A stretch of DNA of 64,000 bases from Candidula unifasciata (Eukaryota > Mollusca > Gastropoda > Stylommatophora > Geomitridae), in assembly GCA_905116865.2 (NCBI GenBank), contig CAJHNH020006112.1, forward strand, positions 197,501 to 261,500, read 5' to 3'. Positions 16,851 to 64,000 of this stretch are shown in pieces (within the stretch, counting starts at the first letter, position 1; the number at the start of each line of letters is the position of its first letter). Below the pieces are notes generated by a model. It was given only the letters and a program-made list of their open reading frames with translations. It was not told where the DNA came from and did not search any database. The translations under genes and the position numbers were made by a program.

Positions 16851-17380
16851 GTGCCTTCAATAAACTGTCCAACATCTGGAAATCAAAGACACTTAGCAAA
16901 CACACAAAACTCAAGATCTTCAATTCTTGTGTGATTCCAGTACTAATCTATGGATGCGAGAGCTGGAAATCAACGAAAACTCTAGACACAAAATTAGACA
17001 ATTTTGAAAATAAATGCCTTAGAAGAATACTAAATTTCAAATGGTCAGATTTCCGAACCAATACACAAATAAGGCAAGAATCCAGACAAGAGTATGTGTC
17101 TAATTTTATACGAAAACGCCGCTGGAACTATGTCGGCCACGCCCTTAGAATGGATAAATCAAGACTTCCTTACCAAGCCCTCATTTGGACACCACAGGGG
17201 AAAAGATCTCGTGGAAGACCAAGGGAAACTCTACGTAGAACTATCATCAGGGAAGGCTCGCTCATGGGCCACTCAAACTTCCAGGACCTACAACAGATTG
17301 CAACGAACCACCATGCATGGAGAGTCATGACTTCTGCCCTATGTGCCGCACTCGACACAAGAGGAAAGACTAACTAACTA
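16851..17380 (+). pseudogene. LINE family III, 3' piece of the split element
   Basis: Continues the interrupted element: AFNKLSNIWKSKTLSKHTK, PVLIYGCESWKSTKTLD, GHALRMDKSRLPYQAL and GKRSRGRPRETLRRT, ending in AALDTRGKTN. This is the normal post-RT C-terminus with the GRPRETLRR block. Confidence 0.88.
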
Positions 17381-17394
17381 ATTCACTGAAGTTT

Positions 17395-18065
17395 TCCTAC
17401 TACGTCAACCACTATCCTTGGGACAAAAGGCGGGTTATTTCTTGTATAAGGTGTTTATTATCTTGGTACACATTAAATCGCTTGATGTCTTTCTCGTTTG
17501 GGACACCCTAATTCACTTAAGACATTTCTCAAATTGTTCATTAATCTCTGTAAGGCATTTACTGATGTTCTTTGGTAAGGTCGGCCACTGTCTCTGGGAC
17601 ACCTTAAGTCCCTCAATGTCTTTCTCCTTTAGGACAGCTTGAGTCGCTCAATAAGTGCACCAAAACTTTCGCTTTCCTTAGTAAGTCTTCACTGATATTC
17701 CGTGGTAAAGTTTTTACTATCCTCAGACCATATTAGATCACCTAATGTCTTTTGCCACTGGGACTCAACTTGATGTATTTCTCCTTTGTAACACATTAAG
17801 TCACTTATTCACTGATGTTTCTTGGTAAGTCAATAATTAGCATTGGTATGATTCAAGTAACTAGATGTCTCTTCTTTTAGGGACATTACTAGATGTCTTG
17901 GTCTATTGAAACTCTTTAAATCACACAAGATACTCCAAAAGACTGTCACCTGGTCTTGGCAAGTCGGTCACTGAAGTTCCTTAGTAAGTGGTCCACTGTC
18001 CTTGGGAAGAGTCACTCTATCTCTTTCTTCTTTTGGACACCTTAAGCCATTTAATGTATGGCACG
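17395..18065. repeat. Degenerate tandem repeat, period about 125 bp
   Basis: Words like TTTGGGACACCTTAAGTC, TCTTTCTCCTTT and CACTGATGTTCTTTGGTAAG recur five or six times at roughly 120-130 bp spacing. Similar words at 14620-14755 lie on the other side of the LINE pair, so the LINEs probably entered this array. Confidence 0.7.
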
Positions 18066-18108
18066 TCTTTCACTGGCTGTCCCTGACGAATCAGACACAT
18101 GGCTACTT

Positions 18109-18337
18109 TTAAAACACCAGGCGACTTTTAGAAACACACAAAGTGACTTATAGGAAACACACAGCAACTTTAATAAAACACAAGCAACTTTTAGAAAACA
18201 AAAGGCTGCTTTAAGAAAACACATGGTGACTTTTAGAAAACACAAGGTGACTTTAAGAAAACACAAGGTGACTTTTAGAAAACACAAGGTGACTTTTAGA
18301 AAACACAAGGCGACTTTGGGAAAAACACATGGTGAAT
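18109..18337. repeat. 21-bp minisatellite
   Basis: About eleven copies of AAGGTGACTTTTAGAAAACAC with mutations; the last copies are the most uniform. Confidence 0.92.
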
Positions 18338-18769
18338 GTTAGTAATATAGATGTATTCATGGTTAATCCTACGGACAGCAATTATGTGAGCTAACTTTTA
18401 ATTGTCAGTCTGATAGAAACAATTCTCATATACCCTGTCCAACCATTAAATAAAAACCAGTTATACTGGGGTACACTATAGGCGGCAACGTTTCTGGAGA
18501 TATATGTGGAGTATTGCTGTATCGGTAGAGTTCATGCTCAATGCAACACTCTAGGAAGGTGCTGGCTAAAAATTGATTCTGAGCACGATAAGACAAAAAA
18601 TACCCTTTACAACAGAAAATACACACAGATTAATTATCTTTGGCCATTAAATGCTGTTCTCCCAGCAGTTACAATCACATCAAAATAACAAATATGGAAA
18701 CAAAGGATACTGCAACATAAGAAGCTATTTTTGTTAAACAAATTTTTTCATCTTCTGGGCTTGAGAAAG
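18338..18769. other. No gene recognised
   Basis: No exon or repeat family was recognised between the minisatellite and the family B fragment. Confidence 0.4.
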
Positions 18770-18842
18770 TAAAATATGCCTAGAAAAACCACGACAGCCA
18801 AAAAATGTTGTGGTTGGTTTTACAACGTCCTGTAAAGGATAC
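18770..18842 (+). repeat. SINE family B, 3' fragment
   Basis: Contains CTAGAAAAACCACGACAGCC and CAACGTCCTGTAAAGGATAC. Confidence 0.8.
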
Positions 18843-18967
18843 ACAAGTTTTAATGTTGGAAAAGAAAAAGCAGGTTAGGTGCAGACTGTTGAGAGGTCAG
18901 AACGATCACTTTATACACTTTAAGTAAGTAAGGGACACTTTTCCACGACACCAGACATATTTGGCAT

Positions 18968-19178
18968 ACAGACCTATATTTTATAGACTAATCGACAGTC
19001 TGTGGGTGATGGAGTCAACATCGTGCCGGCCGCCTTTACTTCTAGGACTGTATCTGCCACACATTTAAGGCCTGGTCGACCTGGGAGCCAAGGTCGTTTT
19101 TCTATCAAAGTCTGGTTCCGTCAGGACCTGAACCCATGACCTTCAGATCCGTCTAGCCACTACACCACAGAGGCTTCC
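18968..19178 (-). repeat. tRNA-headed SINE family A copy
   Basis: Full-length reverse copy with TGGTCGACCTGGGAGCCAAG and a reverse tRNA head ending CTACACCACAGAGGCTTCC. Confidence 0.8.
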
Positions 19179-19309
19179 TTCCTGTGTGTTGTGTATTAGT
19201 TTTTTTTTTTTTCATCCCTGGTCATTTTCTTAACTGTGAATCCCATGCCTCCTCCTTAGAGAGACTGTCTGTTGCATCTTGTCCTGTTTTTATCGTCCTA
19301 CCCATCCGT

Positions 19310-19600
19310 CTAGTTGGTTAGTAATGTATGTCTCGTTCTGTATGCCCATCCATCCACTCTGCCGTGTGTCCTGTCTTTCTGACACGCCTTGTCTGATGTC
19401 CGTCCGTCACGTCCGCATCAGATGCCATCAGTCCGTCAACTCCTGCTGTTAGTTGTGCCACGCCTGTCTGTCGCTTCAGATCGTCAAGCATCAGTTCTCT
19501 AGGTCTACCTCTGCCTCTTCCACCATCGATCTTTCCAGAAATTACTATATTTTGCAGTGCCTCTCTATACATCACATAACCGAATAACACTGACTGACTG
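19310..19600 (-). pseudogene. LINE 3'-end fragment
   Basis: The minus frame reads MLFGYVMYREALQNIVISGK then GGRGRGRPRELMLDDLK and ends near 19318 with a stop. The GRGRPR block marks the end of a non-LTR ORF2. Confidence 0.75.
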
Positions 19601-19724
19601 ACTGCCTCTTTCTTATAGTTGTATGTAGTTGAGTGGCATATAACGAACCTGATATGTCATATTGTGTCAACCGTTTCAGGCGGAGAGGATACTAGAAAGA
19701 GGAAATGCAGTCTAAAAACTATGT

Positions 19725-20455
19725 TATGGCAGGGCAGACCAGGTCCTTAGCTTTGGCTGGCAGCTGGTCTAGGACGGAATCTCTGACAGCTGGACAGATA
19801 GAGCACTCCTCTTCTGATCCGGCAGCTTTTAAAGCCTGCTTTGTTAAAAACATACTGCTGTTACATTTCCTTTGGAGTAAATAATAATAAAGGCCACAAA
19901 TTAACAAGGCCGAAAATATACCCTAACAGGGCCTCAGTCACATGTAAATTGTGGACCTCTTTCCGGCGACGACACAGTTTACCGTGGAAAAGCTTCTGCA
20001 GAGTTAAAGTCACCACCGAGAGTATCTCCTGTGCTTCTACGCGCGGCGTGGAGTGGGACTAAACTAGATGGCTGGGACTCACGAGCAGCAGCTACTGCAT
20101 CTCCTGCAGCTTCCTTCATTTCATTTTATTTGCTTATGAACCCCGCTATCTGGTTTAGCTTCCACTCTGCGCCGCAATGCGCGGTGCAGGATATACTCTC
20201 GGCGGTGGCGGTATAGTCACCGGAAAGTGGTCCGCAATTTACATGTGACTAACCTATCTGTTAGGGTATATTTTCGGCCTTGATAATTTCGAACCGTTAT
20301 TCGGAGGAAAGCCCATATGGTCTCCACAATACTGCCTAGGCTTTGCGCTATGGAGTGGATGAACTTTATCCCTGGTCATTTTCTTAACTGTGAGCCCCAT
20401 GTCTCCTCACAGAGCAATATAACACTATCTTCTGGAAAAATGGAAAGGTGCCAAT
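19725..20455. repeat. Repeat family G copy, interrupted by a foldback element
   Basis: Flanks of 19905-20282 match 25830-26200. Shared words: GGCAGCTGGTCTA, CAGAGCACT-like, CCCATGTCT and AAATATGGAAAGGTGCCAAT-like. The 25.8-kb copy lacks the foldback insert. Confidence 0.7.
19905..20282. mobile_element. Foldback/MITE element with long terminal inverted repeats
   Basis: The left end CAAGGCCGAAAATATACCCT and the right end, its reverse complement, are identical over about 25 bases. The arms continue imperfectly for about 165 (left) and 130 (right) bases, including GTCACATGTAAATTG and CCGAGAGTAT. A spacer of about 80 bases separates them. No ORF. No convincing target duplication. Confidence 0.85.
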
Positions 20456-20674
20456 CAATCAGTCATATAGTTATTGGATTTCAATAGCTATCTACAAGCA
20501 GTCAGTATTAGTTACTCTGGCTGTCCAAGGTATTCACAGCATGTGTCTGAAAAACCATATCTCCATGACTTCCAAGTTATTCTTAAATCAAACTAATAGA
20601 GATAACAATTTCAGCTTCTGAATAATTTATGTCAAAAAAAAACAAAAAACAACATGTAGTTTGATTGTATTTTT

Positions 20675-20950
20675 CTCCTTCTTTTTTGTTCACCGGCTGT
20701 AACCTCCGACAGAAAACCCTGGTTGTTCGTCCATCTAGACTCTGACTTTGTGCCAGGGTCTGCATATTATGAGTTTATCCAATTTACTGGCTTATTTGTG
20801 TGCAGCTGGTTGTTCCTTGCCACTCAGGCAGGTGTACTCTGACTTTGAAGAAAGTCCCCAGTTGGTCGACTCCTATGACATGCGTGTTGGGAAGGCAGGG
20901 GTTCTTTCCTTGTTATCTCCACAACAAGGCATTGGAACCCACACATACTG
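20675..20950 (-). repeat. SINE-like family C copy, nearly full length
   Basis: Reverse orientation: CACCGGCTGTAACCTCC at the left, GTTGGTCGACTCCTATGACA in the middle, GGAACCCACACA at the right. Confidence 0.85.
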
Positions 20951-21059
20951 TGTTTTGTATTTCATTTTAAAAGCATTGCATAACAAATGTGTAGCTTCTG
21001 TACAAAGTATGTCAAAAAGCATGTAGTTTGTTTAAGTTTATTTTATTTAAGTTTCAGTT

Positions 21060-21460
21060 CAACCTGTGTGAGCTGCATGGTCTTGGGGCATGGTGTCCAC
21101 CTTGAGTGCTAGAGGTTCCTGGTTAAATCCTCAGTAAGGGCTGAGACTTTTTCACGTGGACTTGGATATTTAGTATTTCCCCAGGTCTCTGGGTAGTAAG
21201 ATCGGATGCCCGTGTGCACTGCTGTGGACGTCAAAAATCCTTTGGCAGTTGGAAATAAAATAGTAGCCTAACATTGCTACCCAGGCAAAATTTGGAGTTA
21301 AAAATCTACCTAAAGTATTTCAGGATCCTCACCGGTGCTACAGAGTCTGTGCACTGTGCTGAGCTTCTTCGGACTCAGATTTGAGTTAAAAGAAGAATGA
21401 AGCACTTATGGGTTACTACCCATTTGCCATGATGTTGATCTGTTGTTCAGAACCTCAAAC
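21060..21460 (+). repeat. Dispersed repeat family F, copy 1
   Basis: Colinear with 59430-59790: GTGGACTT, CCCCAGGTCTCTGGGTA, CCCAGGCAAAATTTGGAGTT, CAGGATCCTC and GGGTTACTACCC. The head of copy 2 carries a GGTTCAGGCCC B-box-like word, so a tRNA-derived origin is possible. Confidence 0.8.
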
Positions 21461-21524
21461 TTCAGTTTAACCTTTTTCTTTCAAATAGTTTCATTATGAG
21501 TCTTGTGTAATGGTTTCCCTGTGT

Positions 21525-21800
21525 GGGTTTCAAGTCCATATTGGGGGGGGGGGGGGGGAGACCCACTGCCTCTCCTTAACAAGCATGTCATAGAAAGCCA
21601 CTAATTAGGGTTTTTTCCTTTAAAGCGCTTATGCCTTAGAGGCAAAGAACTAACAGTCTACACACAAATAAGCCAGATTTTTTAAATGGATATGCAGGCA
21701 AAACTCAAGTTCTGTAATGAGACCGAAGTCCACAAGTGCATGAACAACCACATTTTCCGCAAGAGCTTACAGCCATTGAATGTGAAAAACAAGAAGTGTA
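21525..21800 (+). repeat. SINE-like family C copy
   Basis: Begins GTGTGGGTTTCAAGTCC, contains a G run, and ends near AGCTTACAGCCATTGAATG. Confidence 0.8.
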
Positions 21801-21959
21801 AATGAGTGACTTATGTATATTGGTACTATATATGGTTAACAATGAAAGCTAGAACATAGGATTAATAAAAAGTTCAAGTTCAAAACAAAAGGTTAAAGGT
21901 CATTCTCTATGCCTTGAGATGTACTGGGAAATATGGTGCTATTTCTGTATGTTTATAGA

Positions 21960-22110
21960 CCAGCCACCAATCAATAGGGAATGTGGTTCAACACTAGAAA
22001 GGCAGTTTGTCATTGATGAAAGTAGCAGTTACAAGAGATCAGTAGATGCAAACATCATTATTCTGCACAAGACACCAAGAGCTCTGGCAACAGGTTACTC
22101 ATCAGTTTCT
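21960..22110 (-). repeat. Dispersed repeat R, partial reverse copy
   Basis: Reverse complement of words at 35040-35080 and 60850-60910, including AGCTCTTGG and CATCAATGA-type blocks. Confidence 0.65.
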
Positions 22111-22477
22111 GAATTTGCGGTTCAAAATATAAACTGCATTAAACGCAGATAAAAAGCATTTTAAATGAAGTATGCAGCTCACCGCGTTACACCTTGCACT
22201 CAATTCACTAGCTGGGTGACATAACTGTATCATATCAATCTACATATTGAGAAAAATGCAATGGCTAACTATTGTAAGAAGCAAAAACTTGCCACGACTC
22301 AGACAGTAATCCATCATTTTGACAGGAAGTCCTCCTCTCATTAATATGCACAAGATCTGCATGTTTTGATCAAACTTGTATATAACTTAACCTCCTAGAT
22401 CCATCCTTCCCTCCAACTGCTCAACCAGTTAAAACTAAATAGAAGAGAAATGCTAAAGAACACTTGGGAAAACAGTA

Positions 22478-60241
<37,764 letters not shown>

Positions 60242-60839
60242 CTATATAAAACAATTACACATAACGCTAAAAATTTCATTTTGCAGTTTAGCAAAAGCAA
60301 TCAAGATAGAAACTCTTCACATCTGAGAAATAAGAAATAGTTCAAAGTAATAAACAATTCAGAATAACTGCAATTTATAATTCCAGCAAAATTATGTATT
60401 ATAACTATGTTTGAAAAATGTATTTTTATATTTACAACTGTTAATACATTCATGGCTAGTACATCAGACTAATGCAAAATTTTAAACAGATAATGAAGTA
60501 TTTAGCAAAATTATCATACATAAATTTAACTACTAGTTTCAAAAAAGTTAAGGCATTTACTTTTCAGATATCAACTGTATTGTATTTAAAATACATCTTT
60601 TATTACAAACAACTTCCAGTCAATATGGTCGATATGAAGCTTTACTTTTCTAGTAGTGACAAATTTTTGGCTTTTGAGAATTAGCTAGCTGTAACATTTT
60701 CCTCCATGTGTAGACTGAAAGGATATAATTCCATTACCTAGCTACTGAGTTTAGTGCATGGCATGACACTGTGAGCTGCTAATTATTTTGAATACTTTTC
60801 CACCTGTGCTCAATGTGGTTTGTGTTGTACACTGCAGAT

Positions 60840-61285
60840 TCAGACAATGGTGTGTTACCTGTTGCCAAAGAACTCTTGGTAATGTCTTATGCAATTAACT
60901 GTGTGAGCAACTACTGATTTGAAAAAAGACAGAAGTGATACTTTTTTCTTGACTAATATAAAAGAAAATAACTGGCCATATCACCTCGTTATTTTATGAC
61001 TTAGTGTTTTTGAGGGAACAATCCACCGTGAAATTATGCTGAATGCTGCTTCCATCAATGATGAACTGTGTTTATAGTGTCAGCTGTTTGTGTTTGTACT
61101 TCTGATGGCTGACTTTTGCATTCAATTTGTGTGTTTGCTATTTGATTTGCTTTTACTGCAGTCTATATTAATTTCTTTTCACAAGAGACAGGGAACAGTG
61201 ATGGACATTCTTTGTGGTTTTCATTAGCACAGGAATGGAGCAACAATCGGGTGGGTGACCCTTTTGCTATGAAGCTGAACTATGA
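60840..61285 (+). repeat. Repeat R copy carrying a further insert
   Basis: 60850-60920 and 61037-61280 match 35002-35294. The segment at about 60920-61036 has no counterpart there and contains one arm of an inverted repeat. Confidence 0.75.
60961..61036 (+). repeat. Inverted repeat, left arm
   Basis: GGCCATATCACCTCGTTATT and TTATGACTTAGTGTTT pair with the reverse complement at 61903-61984. Confidence 0.85.
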
Positions 61286-61902
61286 TTATCTAATTATACA
61301 TACAAGAAAGTAATTTAAAACTGAGCAAAGAAACATGAAAATTATTGTACCATGAAATTATAAAATTTGTAAAAGGTGTATTCATTAATTTTTTTCTAGA
61401 GTACACATACTACTTAACATAAAAGTGAAAAAAAATACAACAAGGAATGCAGCAAATAATGCAGTAAGAAATGTAAGATATTGCAAAATATAACAGATAC
61501 ATGAAAAAACCCTCCTATTTGGTGTTCTATATGCTTTCATCAGTGTGTGGCAAACACCAAATACGTGTCTAAACTGTTAATGACACACTTACTGCACACC
61601 TCAGGCAACTAAAACAGGGTCTCCTTGACTTATGACCCAGTTCCATTCCGATGAATAGTTCATAAATTGAACTTATATTTCTCAACACTATTTACATTCA
61701 AACAGGTTGTAAAAAAAGTCTGCCATACATGAAAGGGTCAAACATATTCTGATCCAGCTGCACTTTATTCATCAGTTCCGGGAAAATTTTGACCAATGTA
61801 GATATCTTTCTTTGTTTACTTTTTTTTTTTTAATCGTTAGTGCAGATAAACATAAGTCGCATAGGTTGTAATTTGAAAATAAGGTATAATGAGAAAATGA
61901 GC

Positions 61903-61984
61903 AGTAATTTCAAGGCAGAAAGTGCCCTCACATACACTAGGTCATAAAATAATGAGGTGATATGACCATTTATTTTCTTTCATT
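61903..61984 (-). repeat. Inverted repeat, right arm
   Basis: Reverse complement of 60961-61036 at high identity over about 75 bases (AATAATGAGGTGATATGACC). Confidence 0.85.
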
Positions 61985-62049
61985 TACAATTCTGGAAATT
62001 GCTCCCCATTTTGTAAGGCCAGGTTAACTTAAAAGCTTGTAATAGTCAA

Positions 62050-62240
62050 GAAAAAGGTATCCTACTTCTTTCTTCTTTTTCTTTTGTCAACATCTGCTTT
62101 GTGATGCTAGGCATCACAGTTGAACAAATGACAGATATTAGAAAAGCCAGGAAGCACTCAGTTCCTTGATATTCTGTGATGCTGCGAGGTCTTAAACTGA
62201 CTCCTTCAATTAATATTCTTTTAGGTCTCCCGATGCCTCT
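62050..62240 (-). pseudogene. LINE 3'-end fragment
   Basis: The minus frame reads RGIGRPKRILIEGVSLRPRS, the GRPK block of a LINE C-terminus. Confidence 0.65.
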
Positions 62241-62371
62241 TGATGTGAGACCACTCCTACTATTCATGAGAACCCTGAGTTGGCAGTAAGCACTCTAACG
62301 ATGGTGTTATCATGGCTTCTTTTCCCCTTAATAACGTTTTCAGTACTAAACAAAACATGTGGGACTGGATT

Positions 62372-62665
62372 TCTTCTTATTCTCCATGTTCACTGGTGGT
62401 AAACTCCAACAGAAAGTCCTGGTTGTTTATCCAATTTTGGACTTTGGTCTTGTTACAGAATATGAGTTTGCTGTACACATCCATTTTACGAATCTGGCTT
62501 ATCTGTACGCAAAATGTTGGTTGCAGACCTCTCAGACACATGTACTCTGACTTTTAAAGAAACACCACTAATTAGTTGACTGTTATGACATGCTTGTGTG
62601 TGGGGGGAGGGAGGGGGTGGGTGTTTTTTTCTCTCCCCACAGTGAGGTCCCAGAACCCACACTGG
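62372..62665 (-). repeat. SINE-like family C copy
   Basis: Reverse: CACTGGTGGTAAACTCCAAC, GGCTTATCTGTACGCAAAAT, TTAGTTGACTGTTATGACAT and AGAACCCACACTGGG. Confidence 0.85.
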
Positions 62666-62689
62666 GATCTTGTAAAACTAATATATACT

Positions 62690-62770
62690 CAGGTGGCCAA
62701 GAGGTCAGAAATTCTGCTATGCACAATAAGGGACACAAGTTCAATCTTCAATTAAGCTTGCTGTATTTAC
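62690..62770 (+). repeat. tRNA-like SINE head
   Basis: GGTGGCCAAGAGGTCAG (A-box-like) and ACAAGTTCAATCTTC (B-box-like), spaced as in a tRNA-derived SINE. Confidence 0.45.
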
Positions 62771-63360
62771 ATTCTAGCCTGTACAAAATTTAGCAACTGA
62801 TTGAGTAAAAAGCTTTTTTTTTCTGATTTTTAAAACATCAAAAACTTTAGAACTAAAACTGTACTGCAGCTGTTCTAAACTCATTTCCAACCCAATTTAC
62901 TATTAAAAGTAACTCTTTCAAACAACTTTGTTAAAATTTACAGTTTAATTTTTTTTCCCCCAATAAATGCATAAGTATTGATCTGTTCATTTCATTCTCA
63001 ACTAGTCTGACATTATCATTCTTGGCAGATTATTTTTAATTAGACTGGATTATTTGTAAGCAGCTCAAAATAATGACTTCTCTTATCACAATATCCAAAT
63101 ATCTAAAATCAAATTATCAGCAAAACAATGATAAGTAAACCAAGCAATGAAGCTGCAGGAAATATTTTTGTGTGAGAACAAACAACCATTAAACAAGTAT
63201 TGTAAAAGAGGTTACATATACCCATACATTTATATATAATGCAGAATACGGGAAGGGGGGGGGATGTATATGATGATGTTACATATGCTGATACATTCAT
63301 GTATATATATTACAAGGTGGGGAAATGTTAAGGTATATGGGGCATATCACACATATTGAT
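62770..63360. other. Nothing recognised upstream of DNAI7
   Basis: AT-rich sequence. The missing first coding exon of DNAI7 could not be placed here. No promoter can be supported. Confidence 0.35.
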
Positions 63361-63685
63361 CATCATCACCACCATGTTGTGCACTTTGTTTGCCACATAA
63401 GGCTCGTAGTCTTCCATTCTGTTGTATCCTCTGTAGTCCTCTTGATATAATAGACTGAATCCAGTCCAGGGCATTTGGTCTCTCTCAGCAATGTTTGTCT
63501 TAGGGTTTCTTTAGGATGTCTTCCTTTTATTCCCATTTCAGTGCCTGTGTGCTGATTCTATGTCTGTTCCTCTTTACGACGTGCCCAATATATTGCCATC
63601 TTTTTGGTTTTATAATTGATACAAGGAGTTGTCCAGACATTTCTCTTATCTCTTCCCTTTTTACATTTAAATTTTTTTTTTTTTA
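63360..63685 (-). pseudogene. LINE 3'-end fragment
   Basis: The minus frame gives YIGHVVKRNRHRISTQALKW, then broken sequence with LDWIQSIISRGLQRIQQ, ending in a (GAT)n tail near 63362. Confidence 0.6.
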
Positions 63686-64000
63686 AATGCCTCCCATTTA
63701 AAAATGTTTTGAGACATTCAGACAAAATCACAAAGTGGTATTGAAAGAAAAAGCTCGTATGACAAGTTTTTTCAGTTCTCAGTTTTCAAAGACTCAGATG
63801 GCTAGGACATAAGTGGAGGATGGAAGATAGCTGAGTCCCAAAGAAAACATTTTTATGGTGAGTTACAGATGGGCAGAAGATGCTGAGGTCGGCCTTCTAT
63901 AATACAAAGAAGTGAGCAGATGGGGCATAAATAATAAGGCATTAAAGGCAGATTTTTGGGAACAGGAGGCCATGGACCATGTTGCATGGACAGAGCAAAA

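Noticed and set aside
16778..17377. 199-codon plus-strand frame treated as a single gene
   Set aside because: Its first part is antisense sequence of the inserted LINE; only the part from about 16851 belongs to the split LINE.

Overview
This is nuclear DNA of an animal. The sequence is AT-rich and full of introns, retroposons, microsatellites and minisatellites, with no operons or bacterial-style genes. It encodes a motile-cilium dynein component and a secreted IGFBP/thyroglobulin-like cysteine-rich protein. The mix of tRNA-headed SINEs, many non-LTR retrotransposon fragments and GT-AG introns would suit a mollusc or another lophotrochozoan. That placement is an inference and was not proven.

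Two host genes could be reconstructed from splice phase, both on the minus strand. (1) 7688-11363 holds three exons of a secreted protein: signal peptide, IGFBP-N-type cysteine cluster, a linker, and the first half of a thyroglobulin type-1 repeat. The 3' end was not found. (2) 22478-60241 holds 18 exons (720 codons plus stop) of the DNAI7/CASC1 (IC97) axonemal dynein-associated protein. It is complete to the stop codon; only the short first coding exon is missing. All proposed introns are GT-AG and all phases agree.

The rest is repeats. Region 1-7 kb: LINE 3' ends, a 76-bp duplication, a 640-bp TTAG array. 7-11.4 kb: the IGFBP-like gene, with LINE pieces, a MITE and microsatellites in its introns. 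13-14.1 kb: a second copy of a block also present at 2.9-3.7 kb. 14.7-17.4 kb: a LINE split by a younger antisense LINE that keeps an open reverse-transcriptase frame. 17.4-18.3 kb: degenerate tandem repeats. 19.3-22.2 kb: LINE, SINE and a foldback element nested in another repeat. 22.5-60.2 kb: DNAI7 introns carrying at least four SINE-like families, LINE 3' ends, a solo-LTR-like element with a 5-bp target duplication, and four long minisatellites. 60.2-64 kb: repeats upstream of exon 'A' of DNAI7.

No CRISPR array, rRNA, true tRNA gene or microbial-style system was seen. The most informative points are the IGFBP-thyroglobulin gene, the resolvable nested insertions, a minisatellite that seems to have grown from a SINE, and unrelated LINE families sharing (GAT)n 3' tails.
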